A stretch of DNA of 64,000 nucleotides, taken from Alkalicoccus luteus (lineage in GTDB: Bacteria > Bacillota > Bacilli > Bacillales > Salisediminibacteriaceae). The position numbers and the translations under genes are program-made. Below, piece after piece: positions 6,812 to 15,406 of this stretch. The notes under the pieces were generated by a model that saw only the letters and a program-made list of their open reading frames with translations, was not told the origin of the DNA and searched no databases. Location of the stretch: positions 62,001 to 126,000 of the forward strand of contig NZ_JAATHJ010000005.1 in assembly GCF_012034335.1 (NCBI RefSeq), read 5' to 3'. Each line of letters opens with the position of its first letter. Within the stretch, counting starts at the first letter, position 1.

Positions 6812-9244
6812 TTACGCTTTTGGAACCGGAGACAGCCTCCAGATTTCTGAAGCATATTCGTGAATCGTCCGGTCACTTGAAAACTTTCCGGAGTGTGCGA
6901 TGTTGATTGTGCTCATCTGCTGCCACTGCCGGTGATTCCGGTAGCGCGATTCCGCAAGTTCGTGCGCGTCGATATAGGAGTCAAAGTCTTTAAGCACGAA
7001 ATACGGATCATTGTTATACATGATGTTATAGAAAATGTCTTTAAATTCAATCTCCTGCGAACCAAACTCTCCACCATAAAGCTGGTCCAGAATACGACGG
7101 ATTCGATCATCTGCGTGATACATATCCTTTGCGTTGTATCCGCCGTTTGCATAGTAATCATGCACCTGCTCACTGGAAAGACCGAAAATGAAAATGTTAT
7201 CACGGCCGACAAAATCGTTTATTTCAATGTTTGCGCCATCCATCGTTCCGATTGTCAGCGCACCGTTCATCATCATTTTCATATTGCCTGTTCCTGAAGC
7301 TTCTTTGCTTGCAGTGGAAATCTGTTCGCTTAGTTCCGCTGCAGGAATGATTTTCTCAGCAAGGCTGACATTGTAGTTTTCCAGGAAAATAACCTTCAGC
7401 CTGTCGCCAACTGCCGCATCATTGTTAACGATAGAAGCGACGTGGTGAATAAGCTTGATGATTTCCTTTGCCATATAATACCCTGGTGCGGCCTTAGCTG
7501 CGAAGATAAACGTACGCGGCGTCATATCCATCATTGGATTATCTTTCAGTTCGTTATAGAGGTAAATAACATGAAATATATTCATCAGCTGACGCTTGTA
7601 TTCGTGAAGCCGCTTAATCTGTACATCAAAAATTGAATTCTCATTAACGGTGATCCCGGTCCGCTTGCGAATAAGGTCTGCGAGTGCTTTTTTATTTTCT
7701 TTTTTAACATCCGCAATTTTATCCAGAAATGGAGAATCATTTGAATAGCGGACAAGGGTGCTAAGCTTGGACGGCTGCTCCACCCACCCTCTGCCGATTG
7801 CATCTGTGATGAGAGACGAGAGCCCTGGATTCACCTGCAGCAGCCAGCGCCGATGCGTAATGCCGTTCGTTTTATTGTTGAACTTCTCAGGGAAAATCCG
7901 GTAAAAGTCATTCATTTCAGAGCGCTTCAGGATTTCTGTATGCAGCTTGGCAACACCATTGATGCTGAAGCTGCCGACAATCGCAAGGCGCGCCATATGG
8001 ACCTGATCATCTGCGATGACAGCAACCCTGGGAATCAGGTCACGGAAAGCCGGCTTGTCATAATAGATGCCGAGACAGAAGCGTTCGTTGATCTCATTTA
8101 TAATCATAAAAATTCGCGGGAGCAGGTTTTCCATCATGCTGACCGGCCATTTTTCCAGGGCTTCGCTCAGCGTCGTATGGTTCGTATAGGCAATTGTTTT
8201 AGTCGTGATATTCCACGCATCATCCCATGAGAAGCCTTCTTCATCCATCAACAGACGCATTAGTTCCGGAACAGCAAGAGACGGATGGGTGTCGTTAATC
8301 TGAATCACGGTTTTTTCATGCATGTTCTTTAACGATTTCGTACAGCGGGTTTTATGATCTCGGATGATGTTCTGGATGGTTGCGGACACGAGGAAATACT
8401 GCTGCTTCAAACGCAGCTCTTTTCCTTCATAACTCGAGTCATCAGGATACAAAAATCCGGAAATTTGTTCGACCGAATGCATGTGGTCAAGATGGTGGTA
8501 ATATTTTCCTTCTGCATCAGCCAGAATGTCGGTGTTTTCAGGAGCGAGCTCGGCACTCCAGAGGCGCAGTGTGTTGACAACATCATTTTGATACCCGGCG
8601 ACAGGTACATCGTAAGGGACAGCTTGAACTTCATCTGTGTCGTAATAGGAGAATTCAAGCGATCCATCGGAGCGTTTGTGAGGAATGACTTGACCGCCGA
8701 AATGAATCGTTAATGATTCATCTGCGCGGCGCGTTTCCCATGGGTATTCTTCTTTCAGCCAGTAATCCGGAAGCTCAACCTGGTTTCCATGAATGATCCG
8801 CTGCTCAAACAGGCCGTAGCGGTACCGTATTCCGCTTCCGTGGCCTGCGTATCTGAGCGAAGCAACAGAATCGAGAAAGCAGGCCGCAAGACGTCCCAGT
8901 CCGCCATTTCCCAGTCCTGCATCGTGCTCCTGGCCGTAAACAAGCTCCGGCTCAAAGCCGAGCTTTTTCAATGTAGTCGTACACGTGTCAAGCAGACCGC
9001 AGTTTTGCAGGTTGTTTTCCATGAGTCGCCCGATGAGAAATTCCATCGAAATGTAGTACATCTGACGTTCTTCCCGCTTATCATAATGCTTGCGGGTGTC
9101 CTGCCAGGAAGCGCTAAGCTGTTCCTGGACGATGGAAGCCACTGCATAATACATGTCTTTTTCGCTGGCTTCTTCTACTCCGGTTCCACGGAGACTGCGG
9201 AGCTTTTCCGTCAGTTGTTCTTCAAATGATTGCGTTGTAAGCAC
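6812..9244 (-). CDS. glgP: Glycogen phosphorylase
   Basis: Releases glucose 1-phosphate from alpha-1,4 glucan ends using PLP. An 810-residue GT35 enzyme of normal length. The PLP-Lys motif EASGTGNMKMMMNGAL and following GTMDGANIEI are intact, as are EFLIGRLMENNL and GNGGLGRLAACF in the N-terminal half. The GTG at 9242-9244 is chosen because AGGAGG lies 7 nt upstream; a longer frame to 9277 lacks a ribosome-binding site. It is the last gene of the glgB-C-D-A-P operon, 157 bp after glgA. Confidence 0.95.
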   Translation of the reverse strand: MLTTQSFEEQLTEKLRSLRGTGVEEASEKDMYYAVASIVQEQLSASWQDTRKHYDKREERQMYYISMEFLIGRLMENNLQNCGLLDTCTTTLKKLGFEPELVYGQEHDAGLGNGGLGRLAACFLDSVASLRYAGHGSGIRYRYGLFEQRIIHGNQVELPDYWLKEEYPWETRRADESLTIHFGGQVIPHKRSDGSLEFSYYDTDEVQAVPYDVPVAGYQNDVVNTLRLWSAELAPENTDILADAEGKYYHHLDHMHSVEQISGFLYPDDSSYEGKELRLKQQYFLVSATIQNIIRDHKTRCTKSLKNMHEKTVIQINDTHPSLAVPELMRLLMDEEGFSWDDAWNITTKTIAYTNHTTLSEALEKWPVSMMENLLPRIFMIINEINERFCLGIYYDKPAFRDLIPRVAVIADDQVHMARLAIVGSFSINGVAKLHTEILKRSEMNDFYRIFPEKFNNKTNGITHRRWLLQVNPGLSSLITDAIGRGWVEQPSKLSTLVRYSNDSPFLDKIADVKKENKKALADLIRKRTGITVNENSIFDVQIKRLHEYKRQLMNIFHVIYLYNELKDNPMMDMTPRTFIFAAKAAPGYYMAKEIIKLIHHVASIVNNDAAVGDRLKVIFLENYNVSLAEKIIPAAELSEQISTASKEASGTGNMKMMMNGALTIGTMDGANIEINDFVGRDNIFIFGLSSEQVHDYYANGGYNAKDMYHADDRIRRILDQLYGGEFGSQEIEFKDIFYNIMYNNDPYFVLKDFDSYIDAHELAESRYRNHRQWQQMSTINIAHSGKFSSDRTIHEYASEIWRLSPVPKA

Positions 9245-9401
9245 GATGGTTCCTCCTCTTTCGATTCCACGGCGCAAAGGCCGTATTGAGTTTACTCAGC
9301 GGACAGCAGCTGGTCGGCGCAGAGCGGTCAAGCAGCTCTGATTATCAAACGTTGTGATAAAAACATTCAGCAATACCGGAGATATAGCTTTAGCTTTCAC
9401 C

Positions 9402-10814
9402 TCACGAGGGTACAAGCTCTGCGTAAACACCATTATAAAGCTTAGCTGAATCCTTCCAGCTGAAGCGGCTCTTATTGACATTTTTCAGAAGCGGCTTAAA
9501 CAAATCTTCCCGATGGTATGCAAGAAGGGAATAACGCATTGCATACAGCAGTTCATGAGCATTGTAGTTTGCAAAGCTGAAGCCGTTCCCTTCGCCGGTT
9601 ACTTCATTGAACGGGTGGACGGTATCTCGCAGTCCGCCGGTTTCACGGACAATCGGGATCGTCTTATACTGCAGGGAGATGAGCTGGGAAAGTCCGCAAG
9701 GCTCAAATTTTGACGGCATGATGAAGAAATCAGATGCTGCATAAATCTGGCGTGCAGCAGCTTCACTGAACTTCAGCTGCAGCGACATTTTATTCGGATA
9801 TTTGTTGGCAAAATAAGCAAACGATTGTTCAAATGCATAGTCGCCGGTACCGAGCATGACAACCTGCACATTTTCCTGCAGAAACTCCTCCAGAATACGC
9901 TCCAGCAGATGGAAGCCTTTCTGTTCGACAAGTCTTGAAACGACTGCATACATAGGCACATCCGGATCTTCTGTCAGGCAGAGTTCACGCTGCAGAAACC
10001 GCTTGTTTTCCCGCTTCTTTGCACGGGAAGAGGTATACGGCGCGTAAATATACGGATCCTTTTGAGGATTGTATTCATCGGTGTCAATTCCGTTAATGAT
10101 GCCAATCAGATCGACAGCCCGGTCGTTCAGGATGGAATCAAGGCCTTCGCTGTAGTAAGGCTGCTTGATTTCCTCTGCGTAAGAAGGGCTGACGGTTGTA
10201 ATCTTATCAGCGTGAAAGAGAGCAGCTTTCATGCAATTAATCATCCCGTGCCATTCGAGACCGGCAAAGTGTTCCAGACCAATATTCATCAGATCGCTGA
10301 ACGCTTCATGGGTCATCCAGCCCTGATATTGAATATTGTGAATCGTAAAGACGGTGCGGATATCCGTTCGCATAATGTTGGCGAACGCTACAGCGAGTCC
10401 TGTCTGCCAGTCGTGTGCATGCAGAATGTCAATGTCCCGGTCAAGCAGCGGAAGTGCTTCAATAACAGCCCGGCTGAAAAAGACGTAGCGTTCACCATCG
10501 TCAAAATAGCCGTAGACACCCTGGCGGCCAAAGTAAAATTCATTACGGATAAAATAGTGCGTCACACCGTCATGGTCAAGACGGTGAAGGGAAGCAGGCT
10601 GATTCCGCCAGCCGACCGGAACGGTGAAATCAGCTACTTTTTCCAGCTGATCTTTCCACTCAGCGTCCATTTCTTCATAAAGCGGCAGAATGACTCGCAC
10701 TTCTGTTCCGCGTTCTTTCTCCAGTGCTCTCGGCAAAGAGCCGATCACGTCGGCAAGGCCTCCTGTTTTCATAAACGGGGTACACTCTGAAGCAGCAAAA
10801 AGTATCGTGCGCAT
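9402..10814 (-). CDS. glgA: Glycogen synthase (ADP-glucose type, GT5)
   Basis: Extends glycogen from ADP-glucose. It has 470 residues, with the ADP-glucose binding motif KTGGLADV at about residue 15, HAHDWQTGL, and PSKFEPCGLSQLISLQYKTIPIVRETGGLRDTV near the C-terminus, the signature of bacterial GlgA. Start at ATG 10814 (MRTILFAASECTPF) with AGGAGGAG 8 nt upstream. Fourth gene of the operon. A strong hairpin lies between it and glgD. Confidence 0.95.
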   Translation of the reverse strand: MRTILFAASECTPFMKTGGLADVIGSLPRALEKERGTEVRVILPLYEEMDAEWKDQLEKVADFTVPVGWRNQPASLHRLDHDGVTHYFIRNEFYFGRQGVYGYFDDGERYVFFSRAVIEALPLLDRDIDILHAHDWQTGLAVAFANIMRTDIRTVFTIHNIQYQGWMTHEAFSDLMNIGLEHFAGLEWHGMINCMKAALFHADKITTVSPSYAEEIKQPYYSEGLDSILNDRAVDLIGIINGIDTDEYNPQKDPYIYAPYTSSRAKKRENKRFLQRELCLTEDPDVPMYAVVSRLVEQKGFHLLERILEEFLQENVQVVMLGTGDYAFEQSFAYFANKYPNKMSLQLKFSEAAARQIYAASDFFIMPSKFEPCGLSQLISLQYKTIPIVRETGGLRDTVHPFNEVTGEGNGFSFANYNAHELLYAMRYSLLAYHREDLFKPLLKNVNKSRFSWKDSAKLYNGVYAELVPS

Positions 10815-10860
10815 GAAATGCTCTCCTCCTGATACGAATAAGTAATTGATAATGGACAGG

Positions 10861-10885
10861 AGCCGGCGGGCAGGGCCCGCCGGCT
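10861..10885 (-). other. Strong intercistronic hairpin between glgD and glgA
   Basis: A perfect 11-bp GC-rich stem (AGCCGGCGGGC / GCCCGCCGGCT, 3-nt loop). On the operon strand no T-run follows, so it should not terminate; on the plus strand TTTTCT follows. It is placed where a processing or stabilising element could set different glgBCD and glgAP mRNA levels, or where it could stop antisense transcription. Confidence 0.65.
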
Positions 10886-10969
10886 TTTCTAACAAATGTG
10901 TGACGGCTGACTCAAATGACAGGCGCACCGGGACGAAGTATGAAACAGCCTACGGTACGGCTTTGCTGA

Positions 10970-12076
10970 TCAGATCTGCTTACGTTTTGCTACAACGAAC
11001 GGCTTGTCTTTTGACCCGATAAACGTTTGACCGCTACTGATTCTGACGTCTTTGTCGAGAATGACGTTTTCCAGATGAACATCTTCCTCGATGATACAGC
11101 GCTGTAAAATGATCGAATTTTTAACGACAGCACCTTTCTTCACCTTTACACCTCTGAACAGCACACTGTTATGAACGTCGCCGTCGATCACGCTGCCGTT
11201 TGCCAGCAGAGAATCTTTGACGTCCGCGGTTTCGCGGTACTTTACGGGCGGTTCGTTACTGATTTTCGTACGGACATACTCGTTTTTAAAGAACAGCTCC
11301 CGGTACGGGTCCGGATCGAGCAGGTTCATGTTGTGCCGGAAAAAGCTTTCAATCGAATTCACAAAGAAGCTGTAGCCTTCATACTGATAATATTCGGCGT
11401 GCAGATCATGCAGATTTTCTTTAATCCCGTGAAAGAGAAAGTGGTCTTTATGAAATGCGATGCATTGATCGACGAGACGAAGCAGAACTTCTTTTTTGAT
11501 AATATACACGTTCGTGAACGCATGCTTGTTTTCCTGGTCATTTGTCAGGTTTATCACCTGGCCGGCTTCATTTGTTTCAAGTCGGAGCTGAGGGACGTGT
11601 TCCGGAAGTGACTTGTCCAGCTGCACGCTGACCAGTGTTACATCGGCGCCAGTATCAAGATGATGCTGGAATGCTTCGTCGAAGTCAGTGTTCGCAACAA
11701 ACTGGCTGCCGCTTACGAGCACGTGATCGGCTTTTGAGCGGTGAAAATAGTCGCGGTTGTTATGAAAATGACGAAGGTCCCCTCTTGAAATATCAGTCGG
11801 ATCATTCCAGTCCGGGGGCAGAATGAACAGTCCGCCGTGACGTCGCGCCAGCTCCCAGTCGGCGCCGGTGCCGACATGGTCCATCAGTGACCGGTATTTC
11901 GTATTTGTAAATACTGCTACTTCCTCGATTCGAGTTTTAACCATATTGGAAAGCGTAAAGTCAATCAGCCGATAGCGGCCGGCAAATGGTGCAGCTGCTC
12001 CGCAGCGGAAGTAGGTAAGCTCTTCCAGAAAATCGTGTTCATGCTCCAGGTTTATGAGTCCCATCAGTGTATTCAT
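10970..12076 (-). CDS. glgD: Glucose-1-phosphate adenylyltransferase, GlgD subunit
   Basis: Non-catalytic or regulatory partner of GlgC in Firmicutes ADP-glucose pyrophosphorylase. A 368-residue nucleotidyltransferase fold with FAGRYRLIDFTLSN, but the canonical GGxGxRL nucleotide loop of GlgC is replaced by an FRCGAAAPF segment, as in GlgD. C-terminal left-handed beta-helix (SVIDGDVHNSVLFRGVKVKKGAVV). ATG at 12076 is chosen over an in-frame GTG six bases upstream because GGAGG lies 8 nt before it. It begins 14 bp after the glgC stop. Confidence 0.93.
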   Translation of the reverse strand: MNTLMGLINLEHEHDFLEELTYFRCGAAAPFAGRYRLIDFTLSNMVKTRIEEVAVFTNTKYRSLMDHVGTGADWELARRHGGLFILPPDWNDPTDISRGDLRHFHNNRDYFHRSKADHVLVSGSQFVANTDFDEAFQHHLDTGADVTLVSVQLDKSLPEHVPQLRLETNEAGQVINLTNDQENKHAFTNVYIIKKEVLLRLVDQCIAFHKDHFLFHGIKENLHDLHAEYYQYEGYSFFVNSIESFFRHNMNLLDPDPYRELFFKNEYVRTKISNEPPVKYRETADVKDSLLANGSVIDGDVHNSVLFRGVKVKKGAVVKNSIILQRCIIEEDVHLENVILDKDVRISSGQTFIGSKDKPFVVAKRKQI

Positions 12077-12090
12077 CGGCACATCCTCCT

Positions 12091-13227
12091 TTAGGTTAAC
12101 TGTTCCACGTATTCATCATTGATGACGACCGGTTCGGTTTCTTTCGTCCCGTCAATGACCGTATTATCAGGAATAACGACATTTTCCATGATAATCGCCC
12201 GTTCGATCGTGCAGTTTTTACCGATTTTCACGTGCGGGTGAATGATCGATTTATTGATAGTCGTGCCGGTTCCTACTTCCACACACTGGAATAAAATGGA
12301 GTTTTTCACCGTGCCGCTGATCCATGATCCAGAGTTAATCAGAGAATTTTCGACAACAGCCCGGCTGTCGAGAAACTGCGGCGGATAGTTGACGTCCTGA
12401 GAATACGTGCGCCATTCTTTGTTGTTGAGAGAGACCGATAAATCTTCTTCTAACAGGTCCATGTTGGCTTCCCAGTAGCTTTGAATGGTTCCGACATCTT
12501 TCCAGTAGCCTTCAAAGCGGTAGGCAAACATCCGCTTTCCGTCGTTTAGCATGGCAGGAATGATGTCTTTCCCGAAGTCGTGGTCGGAATCAGTTTGTTC
12601 TGCATCATCCAGCAGGTAGCTGCGAAGCGTTTTCCAGTTGAAAATGTAAATCCCCATCGATGCCAGGTTGTTTTTCGGCTCTTTCGGCTTCTCATCAAAC
12701 TCATAGATTTCAAGGTTATCCTTCGTATTCAGGATCCCGAATCGGGATGCTTCCTCCCACGGAACTTCAATAACCGAAATGGTCGCGTCCGACTGCTTTT
12801 CCTCGTGATGCTGAATCAGGTCGTCATAATTCATTTGATAAATATGGTCGCCGGAAATAACGAGAATGTAGTCCGGATCGTACTGATCGATGTAATGAAT
12901 GTTCTGGTAAATGGCATCCGCTGTTCCGGAATACCAGCTTCCGCCCCGTTTGGCCGTATATGGCGAGAGAATGGTCAGACCGTCAAACTGGCGGTCCATG
13001 TCCCACGGTTTACCGATTCCGATATGCTTGTGCAGGACGAGCGGCGAATACTGGGTCAGCACCCCGACCGTCTGAATACCGGAATTGGAGCAGTTTGACA
13101 GCGTAAAATCAATAATTCGATACTTACCTCCGAAAGGAACCGCGGGCTTTGCCAGGTCCTTTGTCAGCAGGCCGAGTCTTTTACCTTCTCCGCCGGCCAG
13201 CAGCATTCCTACACACTGTTTTTTCAT
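12091..13227 (-). CDS. glgC: Glucose-1-phosphate adenylyltransferase, catalytic subunit
   Basis: Makes ADP-glucose from ATP and glucose 1-phosphate, the committed step of glycogen synthesis. 378 residues: nucleotide loop [26 protein letters not shown] at the N-terminus, [32 protein letters not shown], and a C-terminal beta-helix ([16 protein letters not shown]). GAGGAGG lies 8 nt before the ATG. Second gene of the operon, 67 bp after glgB. Confidence 0.96.
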   Translation of the reverse strand: MKKQCVGMLLAGGEGKRLGLLTKDLAKPAVPFGGKYRIIDFTLSNCSNSGIQTVGVLTQYSPLVLHKHIGIGKPWDMDRQFDGLTILSPYTAKRGGSWYSGTADAIYQNIHYIDQYDPDYILVISGDHIYQMNYDDLIQHHEEKQSDATISVIEVPWEEASRFGILNTKDNLEIYEFDEKPKEPKNNLASMGIYIFNWKTLRSYLLDDAEQTDSDHDFGKDIIPAMLNDGKRMFAYRFEGYWKDVGTIQSYWEANMDLLEEDLSVSLNNKEWRTYSQDVNYPPQFLDSRAVVENSLINSGSWISGTVKNSILFQCVEVGTGTTINKSIIHPHVKIGKNCTIERAIIMENVVIPDNTVIDGTKETEPVVINDEYVEQLT

Positions 13228-13294
13228 GACAAATTCCTCCTCTTAGATAAAGCGTGCCTGTTTATTGTCTGTCAGGAATTTTCCCTGTACCTGA

Positions 13295-15205
13295 TTAAGA
13301 ACGGAGGGCAGCATGTGATTTCTTAAAGATGCTGACCGCAAATGGCGGTACTTTGACCTGTATATGCTGCGGCATGCTGTGCCACTGTTCAGGAAAACTG
13401 AAGTGCTTATCTTCATTTACCTGGCCGGAGCCTCCGTAACGGTCGAGATCTGAATTAAAAACCTCCTCGTACGTGCCTGGTTCCGGAACCCCGATTTTGT
13501 AGTCGTAGTGAACGACCGGCGTAAAGTTGCAGACAACGAGCAGCGTGTCTTCCGGATTGCGTGATTTACGCTGGAAACATATAACGCTCTGTTCACTGTT
13601 GTGCGGGTCGACCCATTCAAATCCTTTGCCATCGTGGTCCAGTTCATGAAGAGCAGGAAGCTCTTTATAAAGGTGATTAAGTTCCTTGACGTAGGACCTC
13701 ATGGCGTCATGCAGCGGATAATCAAGCAGCAGCCAGTCAAGCCCTTCCTGATCACGCCATTCGGCATACTGAGCGAATTCGCCGCCCATAAACAGCAGCT
13801 TTTTACCGGGATGGGTCATTTTATAACCGTAAAGAAGACGAAGCTGGGCAAACTGCTGCCACTGGTCACCCGGCATTTTATCAACGAGCGCTTTTTTTCC
13901 GTGAACAACTTCATCGTGGGAAAGCGGCAGCACATAATTCTCACTGAAAGCGTACATAAAGGAGAATGTAAGCAGGTTGTGATGCCACTTGCGATAATAA
14001 GAGTCGTACTCCATGTATTTGAGCATGTCATTCATCCAGCCCATATTCCACTTGTAGTTAAAGCCAAGTCCGCCCGTATAAGTCGGAGCTGTGACAAGCG
14101 GTATGTCGGAGCTGTCCTCTGCCATCATGAGAGCAGTTGGATTGAAAGCGAAAACGGCTTCATTCAGTTTGCGCAAAAAGGCGAGCGCTTCCAGGTTCTC
14201 TTCGCCGCCGTACGTATTGTAAAGCTTCGGTTTGTCGTCTCCGCGGTCGAAGTTTAAATAAAGCATACTTGCCACAGCATCGACACGAATACCGTCGACA
14301 TGGCACTCGTCAAACCAGAAAAGCGCATTGGAGACGAGAAAGCTCTGAATCTCCGGTCTGCCGAAATCAAACGTGAGCGTTCCCCAGGATGGTTTGTCGG
14401 CTTTTTCAATATCTGCATATTCAAACAGCGGCTCGCCGTCGAACATGCGCAGACCGTGGTCATCCCGGCAGAAATGGCCTGGCACCCAGTCCATAATCAC
14501 TCCGATGCCCTGCTGATGGCACTCGTCAACGAACGCTTTAAATTCATTGGGGGTGCCATAGCGGCTCGTAACGGAAAAATAGCCGGTGATCTGATAGCCC
14601 CATGATAAGTCAAAGGGATGTTCAGCAAGCGGCATCAGCTCTATGTGGGTATAGCCCATTTCTTTGACATACGGAATCAGAAGCTCAGCCATTTCCTTAT
14701 ACGTATAAAGAGAACCGTCTTCTTTCTGCTTCCATGTTCCAAAATGAACTTCATAAATGTTGACAGGTTGTTCGTAGCTTGGGGTCTTTCCTTTTGAAGC
14801 CATCCATTCGTCATCATTCCACGAATAGTCGGCATAGTCATAAGGCACGACAGAAGCAGTAGCAGGTCGCAGCTCTGACTGGCGGGCAAATGGATCCGCC
14901 TTGAGACCGCTCCAGCCATTGTCGTGGCGAAGGGCGTACTTATAAGAAGAGCCGGCTTCTATGTCTTCAAAAAAACCGCACCATAAGCCAGCTTCCGAAC
15001 ATTGCTCCAACGGGTGGCTGTCCCAGTTCCAGTCGTTAAAGCTGCCGGTTACGCTGACCGAACGAGCGTGCGGAGCCCAAACGGCGAAACGGAAGCCTTC
15101 TCTGCCGTCGCTCTGGTGAGGATGGCAGCCGAGGATCCGGTGGGAGAAATAATTTGTACCCTGATGAAACAAATAGATATCGTCTTCAGTGATGAGATTC
15201 GGCAT
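13295..15205 (-). CDS. glgB: 1,4-alpha-glucan branching enzyme (GH13)
   Basis: Introduces alpha-1,6 branches into glycogen. 636 residues with an N-terminal CBM48 module (FRFAVWAPHARSVSVTGSFNDWN), GH13 motifs DWVPGHF, GIRVDAVASMLY (nucleophile Asp, about residue 307), MMAEDSS (acid/base Glu) and LSHDEVVHGK, and a C-terminal beta domain. ATG at 15205 (MPNLITEDD) is chosen because AAAGGAGG lies about 10 nt upstream; upstream in-frame ATGs would overlap the ribosome-binding site. First gene of the glg operon, divergent from the pullulanase. Confidence 0.96.
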   Translation of the reverse strand: MPNLITEDDIYLFHQGTNYFSHRILGCHPHQSDGREGFRFAVWAPHARSVSVTGSFNDWNWDSHPLEQCSEAGLWCGFFEDIEAGSSYKYALRHDNGWSGLKADPFARQSELRPATASVVPYDYADYSWNDDEWMASKGKTPSYEQPVNIYEVHFGTWKQKEDGSLYTYKEMAELLIPYVKEMGYTHIELMPLAEHPFDLSWGYQITGYFSVTSRYGTPNEFKAFVDECHQQGIGVIMDWVPGHFCRDDHGLRMFDGEPLFEYADIEKADKPSWGTLTFDFGRPEIQSFLVSNALFWFDECHVDGIRVDAVASMLYLNFDRGDDKPKLYNTYGGEENLEALAFLRKLNEAVFAFNPTALMMAEDSSDIPLVTAPTYTGGLGFNYKWNMGWMNDMLKYMEYDSYYRKWHHNLLTFSFMYAFSENYVLPLSHDEVVHGKKALVDKMPGDQWQQFAQLRLLYGYKMTHPGKKLLFMGGEFAQYAEWRDQEGLDWLLLDYPLHDAMRSYVKELNHLYKELPALHELDHDGKGFEWVDPHNSEQSVICFQRKSRNPEDTLLVVCNFTPVVHYDYKIGVPEPGTYEEVFNSDLDRYGGSGQVNEDKHFSFPEQWHSMPQHIQVKVPPFAVSIFKKSHAALRS

Positions 15206-15316
15206 GCAGGGCATTCCTCCTTTCATAGAATCAACGCGTAAAAAACGCATATTACACTTATTCGATTTTAATAGGAAAAAGTCCTGTATGAATTTTGATT
15301 AAATTCAGAAAATTAT

Positions 15317-15330
15317 TGAATGATCATTCA
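15317..15330. promoter_or_regulatory. Perfect 14-bp palindrome in the glgB/pullulanase divergent region
   Basis: TGAATGATCATTCA is fully self-complementary and lies roughly midway between the divergent starts of glgB (15205) and the pullulanase (15407). It is a candidate operator able to act on both units. The surrounding 15206-15400 region is AT-rich. I found no convincing -35/-10 pair and no cre match there. Confidence 0.45.
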
Positions 15331-15406
15331 TTTTATGCTTTGGCTTGAAACCTGTCCGAAAAGGGAATAGCATGGAACAGAATTCGAAGAGATGAGGGTG
15401 GGCAGC

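Noticed and set aside
10062-10790. 242-codon frame opposite glgA, and similar long frames opposite glgP, glgB and the pullulanase
   Set aside because: They lie fully antisense to strongly supported enzymes and lack start signals.
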